From Massilia sp. KIM (GTDB taxonomy: Bacteria; Pseudomonadota; Gammaproteobacteria; Burkholderiales; Burkholderiaceae_D), in contig NZ_MVAD01000001.1 in assembly GCF_002007115.1 (NCBI RefSeq), positions 2,790,001 to 2,854,000 of the forward strand: a DNA stretch of 64,000 nucleotides, written 5' to 3'. Positions 25,255 through 33,532 of the stretch are shown here, one piece after another. The notes beneath the pieces are model-generated. The model made no database searches, was not told the origin of the DNA, and saw nothing but the letters and a program-made list of their open reading frames with translations. The stretch's first letter is position 1, and each line of letters starts with the position of its first letter. Position numbers and translations under genes: made by a program.

Positions 25255-26025
25255 ATGAGCACACTGCTGAAAGACAAAGTCGTCATCGTCACCGGCGCCG
25301 CCAGCGGCATCGGCCGCGCCATCGCCATCTCGGCCGCCCGCCACGGCGCGCGCGCCGTGCTGGTCTCGGACATCGCCGAGATTCCGCGCGAGGGCGGCAC
25401 ACCCACTACCCAGGAAATCGAGGCGCTGGGGGTGGCCACCCGCTTCGTCCAGGCCGACGTCAGCAAGAAGGCCGAGGTCGACGCCCTGGTCGCGGCCGCC
25501 GCGCCCTTCGGTGGCGTCGACGTGATGGTCGCCAATGCCGGCATCACGGCGCGCGACGACGGCGCGCAGGTCAGCGAGGAAAGCTACCGCCGCCTGATGG
25601 CCGTCAACCTGGATGGCACCCTGTTCTCGGCCCAGGCCGCGGCCCGCCAGATGAAGGAGAACGGCAAGCAGGGCAGCATCGTCCTGATGGCCAGCATGGG
25701 CGGCCTGGTCGGCGCCGGCATGACGGTCGCCTACTCGACCAGCAAGGGCGGCGTGGTGCTGATGGCCAAGGCCCTGGCCGACGCGCTGGGTCCGGACGGC
25801 ATCCGCGTGAACGCCGTCGCTCCCGGCACCATCGACACCCACCTGCTGCGCACCAGCGCGGGCATCGCGGAAGCGGCCGAAGGCTTCCGCCAGCGCACCC
25901 CGCTGCGCCGTCTCGGCCAGCCGTCCGAGATCGGCGATGCGGTGGTCTGGCTCGGTTCGGACATGTCGAGCTATGTGACCGGGATCGCGCTGGTGGTCGA
26001 CGGCGGCCTGCTGTCGGTCATCTAG
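25255..26025 (+). CDS. SDR family oxidoreductase
   Basis: 256-residue classical SDR: VTGAASGIGRAIA cofactor site, ANAGITARDDGAQ, catalytic AYSTSKGGV (Tyr160, Lys164), VAPGTIDTHL and the terminal VVDGGLLSVI. It is last in the unit with the F420-reductase-like and SnoaL-like genes. The AraC gene 124 bp downstream may read the same signal. The substrate is unknown. Confidence 0.9.
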   Translation: MSTLLKDKVVIVTGAASGIGRAIAISAARHGARAVLVSDIAEIPREGGTPTTQEIEALGVATRFVQADVSKKAEVDALVAAAAPFGGVDVMVANAGITARDDGAQVSEESYRRLMAVNLDGTLFSAQAAARQMKENGKQGSIVLMASMGGLVGAGMTVAYSTSKGGVVLMAKALADALGPDGIRVNAVAPGTIDTHLLRTSAGIAEAAEGFRQRTPLRRLGQPSEIGDAVVWLGSDMSSYVTGIALVVDGGLLSVI

Positions 26026-26149
26026 CGCCACCTTCCCCGAGGCCGCGTCCCCGGCGTCTCCGCCGCCGTGGCATGCGGCCGGGGCAAGGCCGGGCAAGGG
26101 CCGGCACGGCAGGAAACAGCATCATCGCCATTCTGACAAAGCAAACATC

Positions 26150-27079
26150 ATGAGCGTCATCTCATCCCAGGATGCGGCGCCCCGGCACCTCTTGGTGCCG
26201 GCTGCATCCGCAAGCAAGGACGGCAGCGTCGAGGCGCTCGACCCGCGCCGCCTGGCGGCCGGGGCGGATATCCGCGTCGGCCCGGAACCCGCCCTGGTCT
26301 GGATCGCACGCGGGGCGGTCAATCTCGAACGACGTTCCCAGCGCGGCAACTGGAGACCGCTGCTGCTGCGCCACGGCGACTTTTACCTGTCCACCTCCGA
26401 AACGATCCAGTTGCGGCGCGCCCACCAGTGCCGCTCGGATTTCGAGGGCATACGCCTCGAGCTCAGCACGCTCGTGCTGAGCCGCTGCACCCACGAACCG
26501 GGCGATGCGACGGCCTGGCAAGGGCGGGAGATCAGGGGCAGCGCGGATCCTACCTTGCGCGCATTACTGACGCTGCTGCGCCCCTCCGCCTGCCAGTCGG
26601 CGGCGCTGACCACCCCTTTCGTGGACGGCGTCACGCAGGCGGTCGCCGCGCAACTGGCGTCCTATCCGGCGAATGCGCGGCGCAAGCCGGGAGGCCAGCA
26701 CCATGGGCTGGCGCCCTACAAGTTCCGCCTCGTCCTGCGGGCCATGCGCGAGCGCCTGGCGGAACCCTTCGACCTGGGCTACCTCGCCGGGCTGGCCGGC
26801 TTGAGCACTTTCCACTTCAGCCGCGCCTTCAAGAAGGCGAGCGGCCTGCCGCCCTCGCGTTATTTCCAGCGCCTGCGCATCGACCAGGCCAGGCGCATGC
26901 TGGCCGAGGGCGAGCGATCGGTGATCGACATCGCCCTTGCCGTGGGATTCCGCAGTCCCAGCCATTTCTCGCAGGTGTTCCGGCAAGCGGCGGGATTCTC
27001 GCCGAGCGAGTACCGCCAGCGCTTCGCCATGCCGCCATCCATGCAGGCCGGCTTTCCGTGCCGCCGCGCCGCCGACTGA
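26150..27079 (+). CDS. AraC family transcriptional regulator
   Basis: 309 residues: an N-terminal cupin-like domain (PALVWIARGAVNLERRSQRG, HGDFYLSTSE) and a C-terminal double helix-turn-helix (LAGLSTFHFSRAFKKASGL, AVGFRSPSHFSQVFRQAAGF). It is a paralogue of the AraC gene at 18259, with the same domain layout and matching motifs. It follows an SDR-containing unit on the same strand and ends 32 bp before the convergent LysR gene. Confidence 0.9.
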   Translation: MSVISSQDAAPRHLLVPAASASKDGSVEALDPRRLAAGADIRVGPEPALVWIARGAVNLERRSQRGNWRPLLLRHGDFYLSTSETIQLRRAHQCRSDFEGIRLELSTLVLSRCTHEPGDATAWQGREIRGSADPTLRALLTLLRPSACQSAALTTPFVDGVTQAVAAQLASYPANARRKPGGQHHGLAPYKFRLVLRAMRERLAEPFDLGYLAGLAGLSTFHFSRAFKKASGLPPSRYFQRLRIDQARRMLAEGERSVIDIALAVGFRSPSHFSQVFRQAAGFSPSEYRQRFAMPPSMQAGFPCRRAAD

Positions 27080-27110
27080 TCGCCGGCGCGGAGTCGGGCG
27101 GCGGTCGCCC

Positions 27111-28025
27111 TCATCTCCCCTGCCCGCTGGCCAGCGGCCAGGTGGTCTCGATCAGCTCGTAGAGCTTGCGCGCGGCCGGCGACAGCTCGCGGCCGTGGCG
27201 GCGGATCAGCCCCACGTTGCGGTCGATCGTCGGATCGACCAGGGCGACCCGGGCCAGGGTCGCGTGCTCCCCCTGGGGCATGGACAGGCGCGGCACCACC
27301 GCCACGCCGAGGCCCGCTTCCACCAGGCCGAGCAGGGTCGACACGTGCTTGGCCTCGAAGCACCAGCTCGGGCGCACGTTGGAGTCGGCCAGCGCCAGGT
27401 CGACCAGCAGGCGGTTGCCGCTGCTGCGGTCCACCGTCATGAAATCGTATTGCGCCAGCGCCGCCCAGCTCACCTCCTTCAGCCTGGCCAGCGGGTGGTC
27501 GCGGTGGCAGGCGACCACGAAGGGTTCCTTGAGGATCACCTGGAAGGCGATGTCCGGCTCCTGGGTGCCGATGATGTTGATCCCGAAGTCGGCCTCGCCG
27601 CGCGCCACGCTGTCCAGCACCGCGCTGGCGCCGTCGTCGATGATGCGCACCCGGATGCGCGGGTACTGCTCGTGGAAGGTGCGCAGCACCTTGGGCAGGA
27701 AGTAGTACACCGCCGAAGGCACGCAGGCGATCACGACCTCGCCCAGCTGGGAGGCGGCCACCGCCTGCATGCTCAGCAGCGAGTGCTCCAGCTCGTCCAG
27801 CAGGCTGCGCGCCTTGTGCGAGAAGTCGCGCCCGACCGCGGTCAGGCTGACGCTGCGCGTGGTGCGCTCGAACAGCTTGACGCCCAGCGCCATCTCGAGC
27901 TTGTCGATGCGGCGGCTGAGCGCCGGCTGCGACAGGTGGATCGAGTCGGCGGCGGCCCGGAAACTGTTCAGTTCAGCCACCGCGACGAAGGCGCGCAGGT
28001 CGGCGAGGTCGAAATTCATGTTCAT
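27111..28025 (-). CDS. LysR family regulator of the tricarboxylate/itaconate-like locus
   Basis: 304 residues: winged helix (FVAVAELNSFRAAADSIHLS, then QPALSRRIDKLE) and an effector domain with FLPKVLRTFHEQYPRIRVRI and LGVAVVPRLSM. It is divergent from the hydratase-led catabolic operon; the two coding regions are 91 bp apart. A palindromic ATTTGCAATATACAAAT lies in between, and an almost identical segment precedes tctC 7.6 kb away. This regulator therefore most likely controls both units. Two start codons (28025 and 28019) are possible, giving MNMNFD or MNFD. The natural inducer is probably a pathway acid or its CoA ester, which is inference. Confidence 0.92.
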   Translation of the reverse strand: MNMNFDLADLRAFVAVAELNSFRAAADSIHLSQPALSRRIDKLEMALGVKLFERTTRSVSLTAVGRDFSHKARSLLDELEHSLLSMQAVAASQLGEVVIACVPSAVYYFLPKVLRTFHEQYPRIRVRIIDDGASAVLDSVARGEADFGINIIGTQEPDIAFQVILKEPFVVACHRDHPLARLKEVSWAALAQYDFMTVDRSSGNRLLVDLALADSNVRPSWCFEAKHVSTLLGLVEAGLGVAVVPRLSMPQGEHATLARVALVDPTIDRNVGLIRRHGRELSPAARKLYELIETTWPLASGQGR

Positions 28026-28027
28026 GG

Positions 28028-28093
28028 CGCATCAATCACAAGAAAATTTGCAATATACAAATCAATAAGCTAGCGCGAAACTAGTCTCCATGC
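28028..28093. promoter_or_regulatory. LysR-type operator/promoter, copy 1
   Basis: The 39-bp core (28028-28066) differs at only two positions from 35670-35708, and similarity continues to TCCATGCA. It contains ATTTG-N7-CAAAT (28046-28062), a LysR T-N11-A type box, between the divergent LysR and hydratase genes. The box ends 54 bp before the hydratase start. Confidence 0.75.
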
Positions 28094-28116
28094 AAGCGAG
28101 GAATCGAGGAGACGAG

Positions 28117-28974
28117 ATGGACCTGACAACATGGATCGGCACGCAGGAACGCGTGACCGACATCCTGGGCGCCACGCCCTGCGCCGCCCTGGCGGCGACC
28201 CTGGACCGCCCCGCCGAGCGCCCCGAGCGCGGCGCCGCGCTGCCGCCGCTGTGGCACTGGCTCTACTTCCTGCCCCTGTACCGCCAGTCCGAGGTCGGCC
28301 CCGACGGCCACGCCCGGCGCGGCGGCTTCCTGCCGCCGGTGCCGCTGCCGCGCCGCATGTGGGCCGGGAGCCAGTTCCGCTTCCACGCGCCGCTGCGCAT
28401 CGGCGACGAGGTCGAGCGCACCTCGACCATCGACGCGGTCAGCGAGAAGGAAGGCCGCAGCGGCCGCCTGGTGTTCGTCAAGGTGCGCCACGAAGTCCGC
28501 CGCCGCCACGAGGCCGAGGTGGCGCTGACCGAGTTCCACGACATCGTCTACCGCGAGGCGCCGCGCCTCGGGGCGCCCGAGCCGGCGCCGCTGGCCGCTC
28601 CCGCGGACGCGGACTGGGAACGCGAGGTGGTCCCGGACGACGTGCTGCTGTTCCGCTATTCGGCCCTGACCTTCAACGGCCACCGCATCCACTACGACCG
28701 CCGCTACGTGACCGAGGTCGAAGGCTATCCGGGCCTGGTGGTGCACGGCCCGCTGATCGCGACCCTGCTGCTCGACCTGCTGCGCGAGCGCCTGCCGGAG
28801 GCGGTGGTGACGGCGTTCAGCTTCCGCGCCTTGCGCCCGGTGTTCGACATCCACCGTTTCCACGTCTGCGGCGCGCGCCAGGCCGACGGCCCGGTGCGCC
28901 TGTGGGCGCGCGACCACGAGGGCTGGCTGTGCATGGACGCCAGCGCCACCCTGGCCCCGGGAGAGCCGGCATGA
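28117..28974 (+). CDS. MaoC/FAS1-type acyl-CoA hydratase (itaconyl-CoA hydratase-like)
   Basis: 285-residue double-hotdog protein: an N-terminal FAS1-type dehydratase half (PPLWHWLYFLPLYRQSEVG, GGFLPPVPLPRRMWAGSQ) and a C-terminal MaoC half with the hydratase motif (FRYSALTFNGHRIHYDRRY, then GYPGLVVHGPL). This subgroup hydrates mesaconyl-C4-CoA or itaconyl-CoA. Beside a CaiB-type CoA-transferase and a CitE-type lyase it matches the itaconate degradation set (Ict-Ich-Ccl). The start at 28117 has GAGGAG upstream, though the frame is open to 28090. It is the first gene of the operon, and its stop codon overlaps the next start (ATGA). Confidence 0.85.
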   Translation: MDLTTWIGTQERVTDILGATPCAALAATLDRPAERPERGAALPPLWHWLYFLPLYRQSEVGPDGHARRGGFLPPVPLPRRMWAGSQFRFHAPLRIGDEVERTSTIDAVSEKEGRSGRLVFVKVRHEVRRRHEAEVALTEFHDIVYREAPRLGAPEPAPLAAPADADWEREVVPDDVLLFRYSALTFNGHRIHYDRRYVTEVEGYPGLVVHGPLIATLLLDLLRERLPEAVVTAFSFRALRPVFDIHRFHVCGARQADGPVRLWARDHEGWLCMDASATLAPGEPA

Positions 28975-30152
28975 GGCCGCTCGAGGGCATCACCGTGGTC
29001 ACGCTGGAACATGCGATCGCGGCCCCCTTCGCCACCCGCCAGCTGGCCGACCTGGGCGCGCGCGTGATCAAGATCGAGCGTCCCGGCACCGGCGACTTCG
29101 CGCGCGGCTACGACGAGCGGGTGCGCGGCATGGCTTCGCACTTCGTGTGGACCAACCGCTCCAAGGAGAGCCTGACCCTGGACGTCAAGCATCCGGAGGC
29201 CCGCGAGATCCTGCAGCGCCTGATCCTGGAGCAGGCCGACATCGTGGTGCAGAACCTGGCGCCCGGGGCCGCGGCCCGCCTCGGCCTGTCCTACGCCGCG
29301 CTGTCGGCGCGCAAGCCGGCGCTGATCGTGTGCGATATCTCCGGCTATGGCGGCGACGGTCCCTACCGCGACAAGAAGGCCTACGACCTCCTGATCCAGA
29401 GCGAGGCCGGGTTCGTGTCGGTGACCGGCAGCGCCGCCGAGCCGGCCAAGGCCGGGCCCTCGATCGCGGACATCTCGGCCGGCATGTACGCCTATTCCAG
29501 CATCCTGGCCGCCCTGTTCGAGCGCACCCGCACCGGGCGCGGACGCCACATCGACATCTCGATGCTGGAGTCGCTGGTCGAATGGACCAGCTACCCGCTC
29601 TACTACGCCTTCGAGGGCGCGCCGCCGCCGGCGCGCACCGGCGCCAGCCACGCCACCATCTATCCCTACGGCCCCTTCCCGGCCGGCGACGGCAAGACCG
29701 TGATGCTGGGCCTGCAGAACGAGCGCGAATGGGCGCTGTTCTGCGAGCACGTGCTGCTGGACCCGGCGCTGGCCGCCGATCCGCGCTTTTCCAGCAATCC
29801 GAAACGCAGCGCCGCGCGCGCCGAGCTGCATGCGCTGATCGTGGCCGCCTTCGCGCCGCTCTCCGCCGCCGAGGTGCTGGCGCGCCTGGACCGGGCCCAG
29901 ATCGCCAACGCCCAGGTCAATACCATGCACGAGGTCTGGGCCCACCCCCAGCTGGCCGCGCGCGGCCGCTGGACCGAGGTGGCGTCGCCGGTCGGCCCGC
30001 TGCCGGCCCTGCTGCCGCCAGGCGCGCCGGACGCGGACGCGGTGCGCATGGACCCGATCCCCGCCCTGGGCGAGCATACCGGCGCGATCCTGGCCGAACT
30101 GGGTCTCGACGCCCGCCGGATCGACGCGCTGCGCGCCGAGGGGGCGCTGTGA
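28971..30152 (+). CDS. CaiB/BaiF (class III) CoA-transferase
   Basis: 393 residues. Family III CoA-transferases move CoA between carboxylic acids through an Asp-linked anhydride. Seen: RPLEGITVVTLEHAIAAPFA at the N-terminus, LGARVIKIERPGTGDFAR, LTLDVKHPEAREIL, CDISGYGGDGPYRDKKAYDL and the central GRHIDISMLESL. In this operon the likely job is activation of itaconate (or a related C5 dicarboxylate) with succinyl-CoA or acetyl-CoA as donor. It overlaps the hydratase gene by 4 bp (ATGA) and the lyase gene by 4 bp (GTGA), so expression is translationally coupled. Confidence 0.9.
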   Translation: MRPLEGITVVTLEHAIAAPFATRQLADLGARVIKIERPGTGDFARGYDERVRGMASHFVWTNRSKESLTLDVKHPEAREILQRLILEQADIVVQNLAPGAAARLGLSYAALSARKPALIVCDISGYGGDGPYRDKKAYDLLIQSEAGFVSVTGSAAEPAKAGPSIADISAGMYAYSSILAALFERTRTGRGRHIDISMLESLVEWTSYPLYYAFEGAPPPARTGASHATIYPYGPFPAGDGKTVMLGLQNEREWALFCEHVLLDPALAADPRFSSNPKRSAARAELHALIVAAFAPLSAAEVLARLDRAQIANAQVNTMHEVWAHPQLAARGRWTEVASPVGPLPALLPPGAPDADAVRMDPIPALGEHTGAILAELGLDARRIDALRAEGAL

Positions 30153-31015
30153 ACGCCCTGCCGCAGGCGCCGCGCAGCTACCTGTTCGTGCCGGGCGACC
30201 GGCCCGAGCGCTTCGCCAAGGCCTGGGCCAGCGGCGCCGACGCCGTCGTGTTCGACCTCGAGGACGCGGTCGCGCCGGCGCACAAGGAAGCCGCGCGTGC
30301 GGCCCTGGCCGCATCCTGGGCCGGATTCTCCGGCAAGCACGACGGCGTCCAGCGGGTGGTGCGCATCAACGACCACGCCAGCCCCTGGCACGAGGCCGAC
30401 CTCGCCCTGCTGCGCATCCTCGGCCCCTGCATCGTGATGCTGCCCAAGGCCGAATCGGCGCGCGTGCTGGCGCATGTCGCCGCGCTGCTGGGGCCGGACT
30501 ACGGCCTGATCGCCCTGGTCGAATCGGCGCGCGGCATGCTGGCCGTCGACGAGATCGCCCACGCCCCCGGGGTCGCGCGCCTGGCCTTCGGCAGCATCGA
30601 CTACGCGGCCGACCTGGGCCTGAGCGGCGACCCGCGCGGCCTGCTCTATCCGGCCAGCCGGATCGCCCTGGCGGCGCGCGCCGCCATGCTGCCGGCGCCG
30701 GTGGCCGGCGTCACCGCCGCCTTCCGCGACGAGGCCGCGCTGCGCGAGGACCTGGCCCTGGCGCGCGCCTGCGGCTTCGGCGCCAAGCTGTGCATCCATC
30801 CCTGCCAGGTGGCGCCGCTGCACGCCCTGCTGGCCCCGAGCGAGCGCGAGCTCGACTGGGCGCGGCGCGTGCTGGCCGCCGCCGAAGGCGCCGCCGGCGC
30901 GGTGCAGGTCGACGGCGCCATGGTCGACCGCCCGGTGCTGCTGCAGGCGCGCGCCATCCTGGCGCGCGCCGCCGCCTCGCCCTCCGCGCCCACCTTCACC
31001 CAGACACACCACTAG
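30149..31015 (+). CDS. HpcH/HpaI-CitE family lyase (citramalyl-CoA lyase-like)
   Basis: 288 residues with a GTG start that overlaps the CoA-transferase stop. A TIM-barrel Mg-dependent C-C lyase of the CitE type: RSYLFVPGDRPERFAKAW, VVFDLEDAV (metal-binding acidic residues), VRINDHASPWHEADLALL, MLPKAESA, ALVESARGML and LAFGSIDYAADLG. CitE-like proteins without CitD/CitF act on free CoA thioesters, such as citramalyl-CoA, malyl-CoA or HMG-CoA. After a hydratase and a CoA-transferase, cleavage of citramalyl-CoA to pyruvate and acetyl-CoA is the best guess. Confidence 0.88.
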   Translation: MNALPQAPRSYLFVPGDRPERFAKAWASGADAVVFDLEDAVAPAHKEAARAALAASWAGFSGKHDGVQRVVRINDHASPWHEADLALLRILGPCIVMLPKAESARVLAHVAALLGPDYGLIALVESARGMLAVDEIAHAPGVARLAFGSIDYAADLGLSGDPRGLLYPASRIALAARAAMLPAPVAGVTAAFRDEAALREDLALARACGFGAKLCIHPCQVAPLHALLAPSERELDWARRVLAAAEGAAGAVQVDGAMVDRPVLLQARAILARAAASPSAPTFTQTHH

Positions 31016-31025
31016 GAGACCCATC

Positions 31026-32387
31026 ATGCCCGCCACCATTGTCGACTCCGCGATCTTCGGCGACATCTTCAGCACCGCCGCCATGCGCGCCGTCTGGTCG
31101 GACGAGAACCGCACCCGCAAGTACCTGGACATCGAAGCTGCCCTGGCCCGCGTCCAGGGCAGCCTGGGCATCATCCCGCCGGAAGCCGCCGAGGAAATCG
31201 TGCGCAACTGCGTGCTCGAGAAGATCGACATGGCCAAGCTGGCCGAGCAGACCCGCCGCATCGGCTACCCGGTGCTGGGCGTGGTCTCGCAGATCAACGC
31301 CCTGTGCCGCGACCGCCTGGGCGAATTCTGCCACTGGGGCGCCACCACCCAGGACATCACCGACACCGCCACCGTGCTCCAGATGCGCGAAGGCCTGGCC
31401 CTGGTGGACGCCGAGCTGGCCGCGATCTCGGCCGCGCTGGCCGACCTGGCGGCGCGTCACCGCGACACCCCGATGATCGGCCGCAGCAACCTGCAGCAGG
31501 CGGTGCCGATCACCTTCGGCTACAAGATGGCCGGCCTGCTGAGCGCCGTCGAGCGCCACCGCGAGCGCCTGGTCCAGCTGCGCCCGCGCGTGCTGGTCGG
31601 CGAGTTCGCCGGCGCCTCCGGCACCCTGGCCTCGCTGGGCGAAGGCGGCCTGCCGACCCAGGAAGGCCTGATGCGCGAGCTGGGCCTCGCCCAGCCCGAC
31701 ATCGCCTGGCACACCATCCGCGACAACATCGCCGAAGTCGGCTGCTTCCTGGGCATGGTCTGCGCCACCCTCGGCAAGCTGGCGATGGACGTCAAGCTGA
31801 TGATGCAGACCGAGGTCGGCGAAGCCTACGAGCCCTACGCCCACGGACGCGGCTCCAGCAGCACCATGCCGCAGAAGCGCAACCCGATCTCGTCCTGCTA
31901 TATCCACGCCTGCATCAGCGTGGTGCGCCAGCACGCCGCCGCCCTGCTCGACGCCAACGTGGCCGACCACGAGCGCTCCACCGGCCCCTGGGAGATCGAG
32001 TGGATCGCGCTGCCCGAGATCTTCTGCCTGTCGGCCGGCGCCCTGGCCCAGTCGCGCTTCGTGCTCGAAGGCCTGGAGGTGGACGCGGCCCAGATGCGCG
32101 CCAACCTCGACCTGACCGACGGCCTGGTGGCCTCGGAAGCGGTGATGATGGGCCTCGGCCCCTACCTCGGCCGCGAGTACGCCCACGACCTGGTGTACGA
32201 CATCTGCCGGGTCGCCATCCGCGAGCGCCGCCCGCTGCTCGACCTGCTGGCCGAGCACCCCGAGATCGCGCGCCACCTCGACCGTCCGGCCCTGGCGCGC
32301 CTGTGCGATCCCGCCAACTACCTGGGCCTGTCGGGCGAGATGGTGGACCGGGTGCTGAACAGCCGCGCACGGCGGGCGGGGAACTAG
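31026..32387 (+). CDS. Aspartase/fumarase-superfamily lyase (3-carboxymuconate cycloisomerase-like; trans-aconitate decarboxylase candidate)
   Basis: 453 residues, all-helical superfamily of tetrameric lyases. The signature loop GRGSSSTMPQKRNP (flexible catalytic Ser loop) is intact, as are CHWGATTQDITDTA and GRSNLQQAVPITFGYK. By sequence style it is closest to 3-carboxy-cis,cis-muconate cycloisomerases and adenylosuccinate lyases, yet no protocatechuate or purine genes are near. The fungal trans-aconitate decarboxylase Tad1 belongs to this superfamily. Because the flanking genes encode a PrpF-type isomerase, an itaconate-type degradation trio and a tricarboxylate transporter, decarboxylation of trans-aconitate to itaconate is proposed. 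Alternatives are lyases releasing fumarate from substituted succinates. AGGAG lies 7 nt before the ATG. Confidence 0.8.
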   Translation: MPATIVDSAIFGDIFSTAAMRAVWSDENRTRKYLDIEAALARVQGSLGIIPPEAAEEIVRNCVLEKIDMAKLAEQTRRIGYPVLGVVSQINALCRDRLGEFCHWGATTQDITDTATVLQMREGLALVDAELAAISAALADLAARHRDTPMIGRSNLQQAVPITFGYKMAGLLSAVERHRERLVQLRPRVLVGEFAGASGTLASLGEGGLPTQEGLMRELGLAQPDIAWHTIRDNIAEVGCFLGMVCATLGKLAMDVKLMMQTEVGEAYEPYAHGRGSSSTMPQKRNPISSCYIHACISVVRQHAAALLDANVADHERSTGPWEIEWIALPEIFCLSAGALAQSRFVLEGLEVDAAQMRANLDLTDGLVASEAVMMGLGPYLGREYAHDLVYDICRVAIRERRPLLDLLAEHPEIARHLDRPALARLCDPANYLGLSGEMVDRVLNSRARRAGN

Positions 32388-32507
32388 ACATCGGCTGCGG
32401 CTGCGCCGGGTGCACCGGCCGGCCGCTCGCCAGGTTTTTCAGTATTGCGCCCAGCGCAAGGCCCTCTTGCGCCCCGGCGAACCCACAATCACAACAAAGG
32501 AGACACC

Positions 32508-33518
32508 ATGCACCTCAACAAACTCGCCCTGTCGACGGCCGCCATGGCCGTCCTTGCCCTGGCCGCCGGCCACGCCGCGGCCCAGTCGAACGTCAGCATC
32601 TACGGCATCCTGGACGGCGGCCTGGTGCGCGAGAGCGGCGGCCCCGGCGGCCACGTCAGCAACATCGGCGGCGGCATCGCCTCCTCTTCGCGCATCGGCT
32701 TCAAGGGCAAGGAAGACCTGGGCGGCGGCCTGGCGGCCGTGTTCCAGATCGAGAACGGCTTCGGCAGCGACACCGGCGCCGCCAGCCAGGGCGGCACGCT
32801 GTTCGGACGCCAGGCCTACGTCGGCCTGACCGGCGGCTTCGGCGCCTTCACCCTGGGCCGCCAGTACACGCCCTACTACAAGACCCTGCGCGACATCGGC
32901 GACCCCTTCGGCGCGGTCAGCCTGGCCGGCCGCTCGGGCAACCTGTTCGTCACCAATACCCGCGCCAACAACATGGTCGAGTACGTGAGCCCCTCCTACG
33001 GCGGGGTGAAGCTCGACCTGGCCTACGCCGCCGGCGAGGTGGCCGGCGACAGCACCAGGAACCGCCAGCTCGGCGCCTCGGTCGGCTACAGCGGCGCCGA
33101 CCTGACGGTGCAGCTGGCCCACCACCGTATCGACAACGCCACCGCCACCGACGCCACCCGCAACACCCTGGTCTCGGCCCGCTACCGCTTCGGCAAGCTG
33201 CTGGCCCACGCCTCCTATGCCCACAACAAGGGCCCGCGCGACGCCGACAGCCGCGACATGCTGCTCGGCGCCACCATCCAGCTCGCCACCGGCAAGCTGC
33301 TGGTGTCCCACGTGCGCCACGACGACCGCGAGCCGGCCAACAACGACGCCAACCAGTGGGGCGTCGGCTACCACCACCAGCTGTCCAAGCGCACCGACGT
33401 CTACGTGGCCTACGCGAAGATCGACAACCGCAACGCCGCCGCCTTCAGGGTCGGCAACGCTTCCGACACCGGCACCGGCGACCGCGCCTTCAACCTGGGC
33501 GTGCGCCACAACTTCTGA
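32508..33518 (+). CDS. Gram-negative trimeric porin
   Basis: 336 residues with a signal peptide (MHLNKLALSTAAMAVLALAA, cleavage near AAA-Q). A betaproteobacterial porin follows: mature start QSNVSIYGILDGGLVRE, then SSRIGFKGKEDLGGGL, LGRQYTPYY and a terminal beta strand ending in Phe (FNLGVRHNF). It forms outer-membrane diffusion pores, and its place inside the operon suggests entry of the anionic substrate across the outer membrane. The start at 32508 has AAAGGAGA upstream; the frame is open to 32445 but the signal peptide starts here. It ends 14 bp before the fused gene. Confidence 0.92.
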   Translation: MHLNKLALSTAAMAVLALAAGHAAAQSNVSIYGILDGGLVRESGGPGGHVSNIGGGIASSSRIGFKGKEDLGGGLAAVFQIENGFGSDTGAASQGGTLFGRQAYVGLTGGFGAFTLGRQYTPYYKTLRDIGDPFGAVSLAGRSGNLFVTNTRANNMVEYVSPSYGGVKLDLAYAAGEVAGDSTRNRQLGASVGYSGADLTVQLAHHRIDNATATDATRNTLVSARYRFGKLLAHASYAHNKGPRDADSRDMLLGATIQLATGKLLVSHVRHDDREPANNDANQWGVGYHHQLSKRTDVYVAYAKIDNRNAAAFRVGNASDTGTGDRAFNLGVRHNF

Positions 33519-33532
33519 TCTCCAGTCCCACC

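Noticed and set aside
31304..33532. Upstream in-frame extension of the fused PrpF-TctC frame (total 1431 codons)
   Set aside because: It overlaps the lyase and porin genes in another frame and shows only low-complexity Arg/Pro translation. The PrpF domain starts cleanly at 33533.
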